The notes under the pieces were generated by a model that worked only from the letters and a program-made list of their open reading frames with translations, searched no databases and had not been told where the DNA came from. From positions 43,080-107,079 of the forward strand of contig MQVO02000055.1 in NCBI GenBank assembly GCA_001986395.2: DNA of 64,000 bases, given 5' to 3'. Source of the DNA: Irpex lacteus. Taxonomy: Eukaryota; Basidiomycota; Agaricomycetes; Polyporales; Irpicaceae. A program made the position numbers and the translations under genes. Below, piece after piece: positions 45,760 through 57,400 of the stretch; within the stretch, counting starts at the first letter, position 1, and each line of letters opens with the position of its first letter.

Positions 45760-48589
45760 TTATGCGTCAACGTGATGCAATGCATTCCGTGACTCATCCT
45801 CCGAGCGCAACTTGTGGTCCTTGTCCGCCTCATGCAAGTTCGACTGTGGACCCTTGTAATGGAACCTTCCGCTGATGAAGTACCAAATCCTAAAAGCCAC
45901 CACTCCATCAGCGTCTGAAAACAGGAACTTCAAATACATCGTCGAAGTAATAGAAGACTCACATCGACAAGATGATCACACCACCCGTAATCGCCGACGC
46001 GTAGTTCATATTTTGCGGATTGACGGGGAGGTAATTCGGCATGGCGAAGATGACACAGACGAAGAGCGTCCAAAGAATGCAATTGACGTTCGCGGCCCAT
46101 CCCAACAGGCCGTCGCCCATGTAGAACGGTCCCGGCTTGAACTCCACTTCTGGGTGATTCCTGTAAAATCGACGTCTACATGGAGAAGAATGTCAGTATA
46201 AGTGTATTTCTGTTCTGACGTCCTTGAGAGGACAGTGTGAGGTAGAATAAGACGTACAAGAAAATGGGAATGATATAACTCAAGTCCAAGGCCATCGCTG
46301 TCAAAGCGAAAATTGCGTTCGCGGCAATGGGACTCGCCAAGTCCAGCAAACCAGGTAGAACAGACACGAAAGTAGTGAGCCAGATAGCACGGAGCGGGGT
46401 CGTCGTCCACCTCGACACGTGCCCGAAGTACCCGCGATCCGGGAGGCCGTGATCGCGAGAGAAGGCGTAGACTGTGCGGGAGCAGGCTTGCAAGGCGGTT
46501 TGGACGACGAAGAACGCTGTGAGGCAGACGAATGACTGTAGGTTATAGGGTAAACAAAGGGTGTTTCATCGTAAGCTGGATGGCATGAGAGGTGGGGGAA
46601 GAGAACTGACCCAGAGGAAGAGCGCGCCTGGTTTGCCCATACGCAGGGCCATGATTTCGAGGAAAGCATTCTGTGATGCTCCAGGGAGGTTCTCACTATC
46701 GGTATATTAGCTTAGAAATGGATTCAGGCTAAGATGGACTACGACTCACAGTGGCCCGGAACACAAGATGACGACAATGTTCAGCAACCAGCCGAGGAGA
46801 CCTGTGCCTATGACAGCGATAAAGATGGCTGACGGTGCAGCGTACGCCGCCCGGCGAACTTCTTCACTTCGCAAAGTCAGAATCTCCTGTTCAACGACGA
46901 GTGAAGAAGAACGGCTTACGAGATGTGAGCTGTTGCGTCATAGTCCTGCATTCCGCCTGTCAGTCATGGTACTTCTTGTGCCTGGATATCTACTTACAGT
47001 CATCTATGAGATCAAGATCGTAGATATCAGTACGCTGTGCTGTGCTAACAGCATGAGAAGCAACAAGACTACGCACAGTCCATTGAACACTCAGCAGTCC
47101 GAAGAGGAACGCGATTCCGTTGTTCCATCCTCCGGTCTGGTTCACGAATCCGTCGGAGCCGAATACGTAGGAGGCTGAGTGCATCTCTGACCGAGGAGTG
47201 GTGGCAAGGAGGACGATGATGATCACTATAGAGCATCCGTCAGTACAGAGCAGATATTTGCGACAGAAAGGACGTACGTAGAGTTGTACCAATGTTGATA
47301 AACACAAAGCCTGTCGTTAATCGCGCTAGCCATCGAGTAGCAAGGCAGTTCTACGTCACGAACAATCGCATAGGTCAACGCACTAAACGTAAGTTGTGAA
47401 AACTTGAACGCCTCACCAACATCCCGTGAAATACGAGTAACCCAATAAACACTCCAACGACCTTTGGTGCCGTGATGGTATAGGCTTCGTCCTGTCATTA
47501 TGTTCCTGTTAGCATGGGAACGAATAGAGCATGTGATATCGCGTGACTGATGTATTCGTTCCGTCAGTTGACGCACTCGGTACGCTCAGTACTCCAAGAA
47601 CGCCATTGCTCGTGCCCCGAACATTCGTCCATCGCCACAACAAGTTCACGGACGTCATGTCTTTGCATCACAAGTCGACAAAACAACCCTTACCTTTGCC
47701 ACTACGACTGCTGCCCATATCATGTTCGCCAATCCGAACTCGGTGGACGAGGCTCCCGCGATTTGTCCTGCAATTCAATTCGTTAGAAAGTCAGCCATTG
47801 CATATGAGATAAGGTGATAAAGTTTGGCAGGAACGAATGGGACAACGTGAGGCGCATGTCAGAAGGTCTCCCTTTCGGAGCTATGAACGCTGATGGTTAA
47901 GCTCGACCATTGCACTTGGCGCAAGATACGAGATAGGAAGAGGACGTTCCGAGGTGACCGGGGTTGGAGATAGTAAAGCAATGTATGGGCCATCGAGACA
48001 ACTGGGTAACGTGAAATTGCTAAATCACAAGACGCAACTCACCCAAAATGTTCAGCCACCCAACGACCCATCCAACAATGGCACGATGCTTCTTCGGACA
48101 CAACTGCGCAGATGCCGTATACCTACATATCTCGCATGAAGTCATCATTCCATGACGTTGACAGATTGCGTGGAGTGAAGATAGAGAAAAACTCACAGGC
48201 CTCCACATGTGGGGAATGCGCTGACGATTTCTGCAATGCTGGCACCAAGCGTGAAGCACATGCAGGCACCAAGAATCCAACACCATACGACAGATGAAGG
48301 ACCGCCGACGAGGAGGGGAGTGTTGAATGTGGTCGCGATACTCGAACAGAGACCCATGATGCTGAAAGCAAAGCTTATCTACAAGATGTTCAGCTCATGG
48401 TCGCGAAAGGACGTGTCTGAGACTTACGGTGGCGAGATTGGAGAACTCCCGCTTGAACGAGGGGACGTAGCCAATCTCCTCAAGAACGCGGTCATCGTCG
48501 AGCGTGCTGGAGAGCGACGCGTTGTCGGCGACAACGGTCTCCTGGGCCTGCTTTTCCTGCTTTTCTGACATGGTGGTCGTCGGGGGCAA
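45760..48589 (-). CDS. APC-superfamily amino-acid/GABA permease, copy 2
   Basis: Fourteen exons (48428-48589, 48197-48378, 48043-48122, 47694-47767, 47417-47491, 47278-47350, 47077-47225, 46998-47003, 46920-46945, 46750-46866, 46611-46695, 46258-46535, 45963-46175, 45760-45889) give about 549 residues. It is a close paralogue of 35850-38571: FKREFSNLATISFAFSIMG, GGPSSVVWCWILGACM, AIVGWVVGWLNILGQIAG, LLATTPRSEMHSASYVFG, DYDATAHISEEVRRAAYAA and FKPGPFYMG. About 12 membrane spans are expected, in the plasma membrane. Exon 8 is only 6 nt (ATGACT, residues Met-Thr) and completes QWTMTDYDATAH, as in copy 1. Exons of 117 and 85 nt equal the sums of copy 1 exons (29+24+64 and 40+45), so introns were gained or lost cleanly. 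Confidence 0.87.
46998..47003 (-). other. 6-nt microexon of permease copy 2
   Basis: ATGACT lies between an acceptor (CTCATAG) and a donor (GTAAGTAG) on the minus strand. It is in phase zero on both sides, so skipping it would delete only Met-Thr. Copy 1 has the same codons inside one 32-nt exon, which supports this exon's reality. Confidence 0.65.
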
Positions 48590-49389
48590 GACGAAGGGCG
48601 GCGAACAGAGCTAGGGATATTATATACGCGCGGGACGAGATAACAGATCGTGGGTGACGACGATTGATGCCAGTTTCTGCAACGAGTTCAGTTGAATATT
48701 CGAATGTTCGAATGAAAAAATGGGTCTTGTGCCATGTGTGAAAGTAAAATTGTCAGCGGTCTTAGATCAGGCACCTAACAGCATACCAAATATTTCTTCC
48801 GCGCAAAGAGAGTTCTAATGTATTCTGATTAATCTGCGAATTGCTTAGCTTTGATACAGCTAAGTGTAAGCTATAGAATGCAGGTTTTTAGTTAACCAAA
48901 ATACTCGTATAGAGCATTGTGTAGACGTACTTACTGCTGATCAGCCTAAGTGCTTTCAATCAAAACACTTCCGACCACAATTTCAAGATGCCGCGGCATC
49001 CGAAGGACGCCGACGCACGTTCGTCAACTTGTGACATACAGTAATGGTCACACTATCACACTTGTCACGTACACACACTAGGCTATAATTGGCATCTGAA
49101 GACATCGTGGCGTCAACCGTCGCAGTCACCGGTCATGTTGCCTTTGAGGCTTTGACTTCGGACATGTTACGCACACACGACGTACTTACTCAACAATTAC
49201 TCGCGATCGTGCGACAAACAACAACCTACAACGACATTATAATATGGTGAGTCACGTAGGAATACATGAGGTGATAGCAATGTGAACTGATAAAAAGGAA
49301 GATATGGTGTGTCTATAAGTACCATGCCCATTTCTCTCCTTGACCCAGCCTGACAATTTGTGTGCTTCATAGTATCTCGCGCATTTGTA
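48590..49389. other. intergenic region, no gene seen
   Basis: About 800 bases upstream of permease 2 and downstream of the nuclease-like gene. It is AT-rich in its first half. A phrase GAAGACATCGTGG near 49096 resembles short stretches near 34445 and 50513, but the matches are too short to define a repeat. Confidence 0.35.
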
Positions 49390-50006
49390 CTATGGGAAGT
49401 CATTCCTTGCCGCGATTGCTGCAACGATCTTGGCCCCTTCGTCAACACCCTGCGACCCGTCGAAGTCCCGCATGTTGTAAAGCTGATCGTCTACGGAGGA
49501 TAGACTGCTATAGATGATTCGTTTAGTCTGGCCTCTCCCCAAGTCGTGTGCGAGGATGATGAACTTGGTGCCGGCGGCAAGAATGCCATAAACGATTTGA
49601 CCTGAACAGCCAGCGTAAATTACGTGTCCAACATTGTAAGTGTGGGGCCGGGCCGCATACCTCGTTTACCAGTCATCGACTCGAGATATTTCTTGACTTG
49701 ATCAAGGTTCGCAATAGTCCCTGCCCTCATAGCGCCAGCGTTGAATTGACTGACTGGGTTCGCACCCGCTTTCTTTCCTTCGTATACGAGCACCACTTGG
49801 CCGTTGGATCGCTTGATGACGACAAGGTCGGGTCGACTACCGCCTGCGCCTCGCTGAGTCCAGTATTCAGGGCAGATGATGTATTCGGGAAAGGGGAAGG
49901 ATTGGGTCAGGATTTGATTCCAGTACCCATTGACGATGGCTTCGACGTTATAGGCATCGTCGGGGAGGTGGCGGCCCACTGTAACCACGGGGAGTTCGAC
50001 GTCCAT
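49390..50006 (-). CDS. small PD-(D/E)XK nuclease-like protein
   Basis: Two exons, 49661-50006 and 49390-49601, about 185 residues. The core motif is visible: RPDLVVIKRSNGQ, then VVLVYEGKKAG, where Asp and the Glu-x-Lys are spaced as in the restriction-endonuclease fold. An upstream acidic helix (DAYNVEAIVNGYWNQIL) could supply the first metal ligand. The following helix QVKKYLESMTG and strands YGILAAGTKFIILAHD complete a small alpha/beta domain. Such stand-alone domains are scattered in basidiomycete genomes, often as fast-evolving families; whether this one cuts DNA is unknown. The intron (49602-49660) has clean ends and restores the frame. The 5' flank holds four copies of a short repeat. 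Confidence 0.68.
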
Positions 50007-50214
50007 GACGGATGATATCTAGTTGTTGTGGACGTAAAGTGTAGAGGAAGTCCGGACTCGAAAAGAAGAGGGATTGAGTGAAGTTTCGGTGAGACCGTAG
50101 GGAAGAGCGGCAAATAGTCGATGAGGGACATACTAAACGGTCTTGAGTCTGGCTTTATACTTTCGACAACAAGGATAGTGGAAGGTCTAGCAGGCTCCCG
50201 ATGCCAACGAGAGA

Positions 50215-50400
50215 GCAACAAGCATTCGTGCCTCAGGATTGCTGTACGCCGAGACTCTAGTAGACCAGGGAGATAGAAACATTCGTGCCTCAAATTGCGT
50301 GCGGACAAGACACCTACAAGCATTCGTGCCTTAAGGGTGCTCAGGCCCCAATAAGACAGTTGTGACAGCGACAAACATTTGTGCCTCAAGCTCGCTGTTG
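50215..50400. repeat. four diverged direct repeats upstream of the nuclease-like gene
   Basis: The phrase (C)AAGCATTCGTGCCTCA occurs four times in slightly varied form, beginning near 50219, 50277, 50318 and 50372, each followed within 10 bases by a GC-containing TTGCTG/TTGCGT-like tail. Unit spacing is about 41-58 bases. It lies 200-400 bases upstream of the start codon and is read on the plus strand. Confidence 0.6.
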
Positions 50401-50949
50401 GATCGACTCAGCGGCCGTTCATGTATTGCAGGATTGAACGACTGGGCAACTGAGAACACAAGGGGCAAGGACAACTTGGTCCTGGATCGTTGTGTGCTGG
50501 TACGTTTGGCATCTGAAGGCATCAAGTGGCGCTAACCATCCTAATTAGCTAGGCCAGACAGCAACAGACTTACGCACCTTACATAGGGTATGCACTGCTC
50601 CGATGCTTCAACGGCGGGCACCCCGTAGTTGTCAAAGTAATGAATCCGATGGTGGTACATAAATATTGTACATGTGCAAGAACTCGTAGCGAAACAAAAG
50701 TAAAACACAACAACAATCCGGTACAGATTACGTAGCAGTACATGAGATGGGAGCAACGAGAAACAAGAAATGAGTGGTACAACAATCCGAAATGTAGATA
50801 AAACAACACAGCGAAGGTGAGCGCAGAGCGAGAAGAAAAAATGCGAGAAATGTGCATGGGAAGCCTTCGAGTTTGCTCCAGATGACCTATTGAGGTCGGC
50901 AGTGGTGAGAGACAACGCAACCTCCAGGATCCCGGACCTCCTAGTAGAC

Positions 50950-52251
50950 TTAGACGTCGTTACCGTCGCCCTTCGCCCGGGGCGGTGCCGGGCTCCTGCT
51001 CCTACTCCGGAGTCCCTTGCCTCCTCTTCCACCCTTTCCGGATGAATACGCTAAGGTTGGGACAGCAAGCGTGTTGGTCTTGCAGTCCACTGGAGAGTCT
51101 ATAGAACCCACAATTCCAACACACATGCATCCAAGGTCAGTACTTCAGCGAGTCAACAAACACTGATAATAGAAGCACGCACCAAGAGCAGCCTTGACAT
51201 CCCTCGGACCATCGTCATCCTCCATCCTCGCGTAAGGCGACGCAGCAAATTTGACATCTCCAAACTCGCTTTCGCTCCGTGGTGAACGAGGAGATAGCTC
51301 CGTGATGTACACCGCGCTGGTCGGGCGCGTCGGGTCAAACGCGTGTCGACCTATCGTCAGAGAAGCATATCACATGAAGTTGCATGTCAGATAATCAGTC
51401 AAGGATCTCATATCTGTGGGAGGAAGAAGCGCAAGAAACGCGACATACCGCGGCGGAATGGCCCTATCTGCTTCTTCTTGGCGAACAAGAGAGCAGCGAA
51501 AACGAGAGCGATGAAGACGATGACGCCTATGACTACGCCCGCAATGGCACCCTTTTGGGTTGCCGATGAACCAGATGATATGGGAGCAGGAACAGAAGAA
51601 GCATTGGTGGGCTGGTAATACCTATTGAAACGTAATCAGCCATAAAGGAACACACGACAGAAGTATGCCGTGCCCGGCAATTGCATCTGGGATGATGCGA
51701 TATCAAATAGTCCACGTACAGAATCTCAGTCAAGTGGAACACAGGACTCTGCGACGCGTGTCCCTCTGTTCCGGTGTAGTTCGAGTTGTCCGTGCCCGCG
51801 AGCGTGAGCGTAAGGTTGTGTGTGCCGTCTGAGAGGTAATCGTCCACAAAGAGCTCGCACTGGACAACGTCCGAGCGCAGGTTGTAGGTGTGCAGTTCTT
51901 GCCCGTCGACCTGCAGAGTGAACCTGCCCGAGGCGTTGTTACGCATCCCATAGATCTGCACCCGGTTGCCTGTGGATAGTAACGAACATGAGTGATGGTG
52001 GAACTTTACTTCACCACTGCGAGAGACATACCAGTGAAGGTGAGCGATGCAGTCGCGTTGATCGTAGTGGTGTAGACGTCGCTTGAGAGACAGACATCGT
52101 TATACTGTTGACGCCATGCGCCAGCCGGTTCCAAACGGACGTCCGAGTCGAAGGTGGCGACTACAGCTTCAGTGGAGTCGGCCTGCGCCCGCACGACGGC
52201 GCTCCCCAACAACGATAGCAGAGCCACAGCAGTCTTCCATACGCTCAGCAT
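50950..52251 (-). CDS. single-pass membrane protein with secreted-type ectodomain
   Basis: Five exons, 52032-52251, 51720-51969, 51449-51621, 51183-51350 and 50950-51098, about 319 residues. A signal peptide (MLSVWKTAVALLSLLGSA) is followed by a ~140-residue beta-rich ectodomain with several N-glycosylation sites (NATAS, NNAS, NLTL, NYTG) and the phrase FTLQVDGQELHTY. It resembles the galactose-binding-like ectodomain of many basidiomycete surface proteins. A Ser/Pro stalk leads to one membrane span (GVVIGVIVFIVFALLLFA), stopped by KKK. The cytosolic tail is Ser/Pro/Arg-rich and ends in RSRSRSPAPPRAKGDGNDV. A sensor or adhesion role is possible, but nothing in the sequence proves it. Confidence 0.72.
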
Positions 52252-52561
52252 CGTTGTCGTCGTTGTGGGGGATGGTGGTGCGGGAAAGAGTCCACGGGCG
52301 GTGGGAACGGCGCACACTCACCGAGATATCAGTCCCACATCAATTGAGTTGAAATGCTAATTATCTGTATTCATAACGTCACTGGGTACCTTCTTGGCCT
52401 TCTCGATCAATCCAGGCCGGTGATAAGGCTCGTTAGGGACTGTCTTGAAATCTGCTTTGATACTTTATAGTCGGATAAAACTCACTAAGTCAAGTTCATC
52501 CCACGGTCAAAAACCGACATAGCCTACTTTAAACCACGCTGACTTCCACTATAATCAGAAT

Positions 52562-53261
52562 TTATTGAACAGCCTCTGCTCGCCGCTTTAGATCCTCTCC
52601 CATAGCCTTGAACGCTATTCTTAAATATGGTGCAACGAAGAACTTGACGATGTACGCTGCTGGACCGTTGAACACCTCAATCGACTCGTACTTTGTCTTT
52701 GTGCTTCCGTCTTCTTCCTCTACAACCGTGAGCCACTGCCAGCGCTCCGTTCGTAGCAACCACGGAGGCATTCTGTTCGTCCATGCTACCCTGTGGTTCG
52801 TCTCATCAAGCACAGATACAATAAGCTGGGTGGTCGAGGGACTGAGAAGGGAGAAGCGGGATGGAGGTGACATGGAGGGCGGTAGGTGGACTGTGAGGTG
52901 CAGGAAGGAGCCTTCATGTGCTACTTGCTCAGGTGTGGGGTTGTTGGACTTGTCTACCACTTTCTGGGATCGTCTGGAGGAGACAGTAAGTAAGGGATGC
53001 GAGTCCGCTAACATGTAAGCCGACGCGGTCAACAGTACGCACACGAATGAGTTCCTGTATGCAGTACAAAACGCGTAGTGCACAAGGTAATGCTAATCAG
53101 TATGCGTCGTTCACTCACTGAAGACCCCAGCCCTGTAGAACGCACCATTCAGAATATGCAGGAAAGTCCATGAGGACGCGCCAGACCGTGTCGATGGGCG
53201 CGTCAATGACGCTAGAGCCTGTGACAGCAAGTACACTGTCTGCTGCGGATGGTATAGACAT
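52562..53261 (-). CDS. SRPBCC (polyketide cyclase/START-like) protein
   Basis: Three exons, 53146-53261, 53042-53053 and 52562-52973, about 179 residues. The start VTGSSVIDAPIDTVWRVLMDFPAYSEW is the standard first strand and helix of the SRPBCC fold, shown here across two shorter parts (VIDAPIDTVWRVLMDF and PAYSEW). The 12-nt exon supplies NSFV, giving EWNSFVRSQKVVD as in the family. HLTVHLPPSMSPP and VAWTNRMPPWLLRTERWQW are the central strands, and a C-terminal helix (APYLRIAFKAMGEDLKRRA) closes the ligand cavity. SRPBCC proteins bind hydrophobic ligands; the ligand here is unknown. A degraded partial copy of exon 1 and its promoter lies at 58770-59065. Confidence 0.78.
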
Positions 53262-54259
53262 AGCCTTTCGTTGATTAACGATGACAAGAATATGTGCGCA
53301 GTTTATATGTAGTGGTTACGAAGGAAGAGAGGATGAGAACCTGAGAAGTTACCGGAGATGGAAAAGCATTGCTTAGTCAGCATCCTGGACTCGGATCAAA
53401 CTCGGGTGTTCTCCAGTCCCCCTTGCGGCCGTGGCATTCAACTACCATGGCCAGTAAGTATCGACTCTTTTTATGCAATTCCAACGATGCTGTATCACCA
53501 GGGTTTCTTACTTAACAAAGTACTATATAGATGACAGATCAAGCTTCCAAGGCTCGGAAAACAAAATGTCGCTCGTCGTGTCACTGGTGTGAGTACTTAC
53601 TTGAGGTTTCTCTCCATACGTATTTCACGAATATTGCATTGACTAACCATAGTAAACTGCGATATATAGAAGGGAATGTTGATGGCCCATGTGTGCCAAG
53701 CGACATCCATGACTTACTCCAAGAATAGCGGTTAAGCTTAAAACTCTTGACGGCCAATTGTTTCTTCGCCTGATGACGAGTTCACCGTATTATGGCGTAT
53801 ATATGGCCAGACTTCGAAATATATACCACTGCTCAGGTACTTAAAGTGGCGGCCCGGAGTTATACGATTGTTAAGCAGGCCTGACGAGCAGATGACTTGA
53901 TTGTAAGTACTTTTGGTCGCATCGGTGAGCACACGGGGCTCATCTATTCACGTGTATCATCGATTGGAGAAGCTGTCGACTGTGCGCTGATGATGGCTCA
54001 TTAGAAGAATGGATGGAGTATGGCAGTTTCACCGAGGAGGGGAGAACGCAATGCTCTACAGGTACACCTCCAAGAGATCTCAGAGTAAAGCAGCGATAGC
54101 ACAACACCTCGGACGATACTAGTACTCCCAAGGCCACGTACGCGACACAGGGCAGGACAAACATGGAATCTAGAGACAAAATACGCCATCTACTGACCAA
54201 CCACCTGACACGACGCGTTGCTGGGACTCCGCGAGGATTATCAAAACAGTGGCTGGTTG
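53262..54259. other. divergent intergenic region, no gene supported
   Basis: About 1 kb between the SRPBCC gene (minus) and galactosidase 2 (plus). A short frame at 53531-53728 begins MTDQASKARKTKCR, but its continuation has no resemblance to a protein family and it is not annotated. Confidence 0.4.
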
Positions 54260-54440
54260 ATGCCGAAGAACTCTTCACTGTGGCCCGCGAGCAGCGGACA
54301 GAACGTCTAGAACAGATGTCCTCCCTGTAGTCTTAGAATGACGACTATGGGCCATACAGGGGCTGGGAAGATATAAAACGGTCACGCAGCTTCCGAGACT
54401 TGGATGACACTCGCACTGGCACCCCTCAGCGAGCCCCGCC
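54260..54440 (+). pseudogene. relic of the cytosolic tail of galactosidase 2
   Basis: This segment aligns by eye with the tail-coding part of galactosidase 1 (44521 downwards): ATGCCGAAGAAC against ATGCCGGAGAAC, then GACGACTATGGGCCATACAGGG against the same with two changes, then CTCGCACTGGCACCCCTC. The homologous ATG at 54260 runs into TAG at 54308 after a one-base length change. The second ATG reads CTG then TAG. A further one-base deletion before the ATG at 54441 breaks the frame. The ancestral tail has become untranslated leader. Confidence 0.6.
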
Positions 54441-57400
54441 ATGGTTACACACATGTATCACAACTGGGCTCTAGCTGCTCTGGTGTCATTGGCTCTTGTC
54501 TTGGTGACCTGGCCTGCGACGCTTGGAACCAAAGCGACCAGTTTCGAGAAGCGCGATGGTCCCAACTTATCTGTTAGTACTGCGCCAACGGAGCCACCGA
54601 GGCAGTCAACGAACTTCTCCACGGCTGTGCAGTGGGACAACTACTCGCTGTTTCTCAATGATCAGCGCATTTTCCTTCAGTAAGTAGTCAGTTTGATTCG
54701 TTATCGATGCATCGCCCTGATGATGGTTCAATAGTTCTGGCGAGTTCCACACTTTCCGCCTCCCAGTGCCGGATCTATGGCTCGATATTTTCCAAAAGAT
54801 GGCCGCTGCTGGTCTCAACGGTGCCAGGTGCGTCTATCTTTTCACTACTTACTAGATTTGAGCTTTAATGCTTCGCTAGCATCTATATACATTGGGGATT
54901 GACCAATCCAGCTCCGGGGGTACTTGACTTCAACGACTGGCGAGCTCTCCAACCCATGTTCGATGCTGCCAAGCAAGCCGGTATATGGATCGTTCTCCGT
55001 CCAGGCCCTTATGTACGTTGACACGCTGCATGGCATGGACATACGTCTGCTGAGATCCCCATCCCTTGATTTAGATCAACGCGGAAACGACGGCGGGAGG
55101 CCTTGCCCTGTGGTCGACCAGTCTCACTCACTCAGAGCTCCGGACCAATGCGACAGACATCGAAGCATCTTGGCAGCAATATATCGACGCTATTATCGAA
55201 ATGACTGTCGAAAACCAGATTACGAACGGTGGCCCCGTTATTGCAGTTCAGATAGGTGAGCGCAGCGGAGATGCCTCTGAAAGTCGACACTGAGTTTAGA
55301 AGATAATGAATATACACAATCTCCTATCCAGCATGCGGAGTACTTTGTTCAGCTGGAGGAAAAGTACCGTGCCAATGGTATTGTAGTCCCGCTGTGAGTA
55401 GCTGATTGCTTGATCACCTGCAAGACATATACTCATTCTACATATTAGGACTTACAACGATCCGGGTGAAGCTGTCAACTTCATCAATGGCACGGGCGCT
55501 GTGGATATCTACGGCGTGGTAAGTCTTATAGTATGAACTGCCGAATATTCACTCAGCTATTACCAGGACTCATATCCACAACGCTATGACTGCGCTCACC
55601 CCACAATATGGCACCCGGTTACCGATAACTATCATGACTACCACGAAACAGTTAATCCGAGTCAACCTTTCTATATGCCAGAATTCCAGGGTGGATCGTT
55701 CGATTCATGGGGAGGCGCAGGCTATGACGGGTGCGAGGTACTGACAGGCCCGGATTTCCAGGACGTGTTCTACAAGTGGAATTGGGCGTCGAATGTCAAG
55801 CTTGTTTCGTACTACATGCTCTACGGGTATGTCTTTTCATACGGGTTGGCAGCGTTAGTGACGCTAAACAATCGTTCTAGCGGTACGAACTGGGGAGGTC
55901 TAGCAGAACCCACTGTATACACCAGGTATGGCCTGAGTAGATTGTATCCCTTTGATAGGCTGACTTCCTGTGGGATAGCTACGATTACGGTGCTTCTATT
56001 CGTGAGAATCGCGCACTGGGTGCGAAGTTCGATGAGCTCAAGCGACAAGGCCTCTTCCTCCGCAGCTCTCCCGAATTCAGAAAAACAGACTTCATTGGTA
56101 ACTCGACAATAGGCATCCCAGGCGTGAATGTCAGCAACCCTGCTGCATTGGTCACACTGCTGAGAAACCCCGATTCTGGTACTGGGTTCTATATCGTTAG
56201 GCAGGCAAACTCAACTTCAACGTGAGTGTAACGTTGAGGAAAACATAGAGATCGTTTTGACATTTTCCTTACACAGAGACACCATCTCGTATAGTCTGAC
56301 TGTACCAACGAGCAATGGCACACTTCGCATCCCCCAGCAGCTCTCTGGCAATACAATATCTCTGTTTGGTCGCCAGAGTAGAGTGATTGTCACTGACTAC
56401 ACCTTCGGCAAGTCTAGTAAACTACTCTATTCGACCGCACGCATTCTATTCGCCGGCACTATCGGCACGCGCGACGTCATCTTGCTCTACGGAGACCCGA
56501 ACGAAGGCGCCGAGTTCGCAACAGACGACAACGTCTTCTTATTCCCTCCTGGTAGCTTTAAGGCTGACTCGATCCAACCGGTCGTCAAACCCAAGTCGAA
56601 TCATGCTCCATTGCTCATCTATGCAGATGCGTCCATCGCGTCGGCCTTCTTCGCCCCAGTGCTCCCTGGCACGGGAAACTTCAGTGCGTTTTGGCAGTTT
56701 GGAAGTAACAACACCATCCTCGTAAGCGGTCCGAACCTTGTCCGTAACGCTTCTCTATCCAGTGACGGCACTCGCCTGGCACTGCGAGGTGACTTGAACG
56801 TCAGTACCGACCTGACTCTGCTCGTCCCGCCTACAGTCAAATCTGTCACATGGAACGGGCAGAACGTCCGCGTCACCGAAATGGATCAAATTCCAGGCCT
56901 GGGCTTCTTGCACGGTCAATTGAAGTTCACACTGAGCAACGAGAGGGATATTAGGGTGCCTAGTTTGACGGGGTGGAAGTTCCAGGACAGTTTGCCGGAG
57001 GTGAAAGACGGGTTCGACGACTCGAAGTGGGTGACGGCGGACCACACGACTACAAATATTACCCAGAAGCCCCTTTTTGGGGATGGCAGGGTACTATATG
57101 GTACGTCGTGATCTGTCATCTGCGTTGTTTGTCCTGACGTTTGCGTGGCAATATCTGTCAGGCTGTGATTATGGCTTGTGAGTGATCCGACGCTGCATGA
57201 TTCGAGACAGTTAATCTGACTCTAGAGACTAGCTGCGAGAATATCATACTCTGGCGCGGGCACTTCAATGGGACGTCTTCTACCACGGCCGTGAACCTTA
57301 CTATCAACGGCGGGACTGGTATGTTTCGTGCTTCTGTCCACTTACACCCATAAACTGACTCGCATTGGTATAGGTTTTGCTGCTTCAGTGTTCATTAACT

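Noticed and set aside
34440..50530. Short phrase GAAGACATCGTG / GAAGGCATCAAG near 34445, 49096 and 50513 as a dispersed repeat.
   Set aside because: Shared stretches are about 20 bases with mismatches and no consistent borders; chance similarity cannot be excluded.
53531..53728. Short plus-strand frame starting MTDQASKARKTKCR, suggesting a zinc-cluster start.
   Set aside because: The second cysteine pair and spacing do not fit, and the following frame has no resemblance to known proteins.
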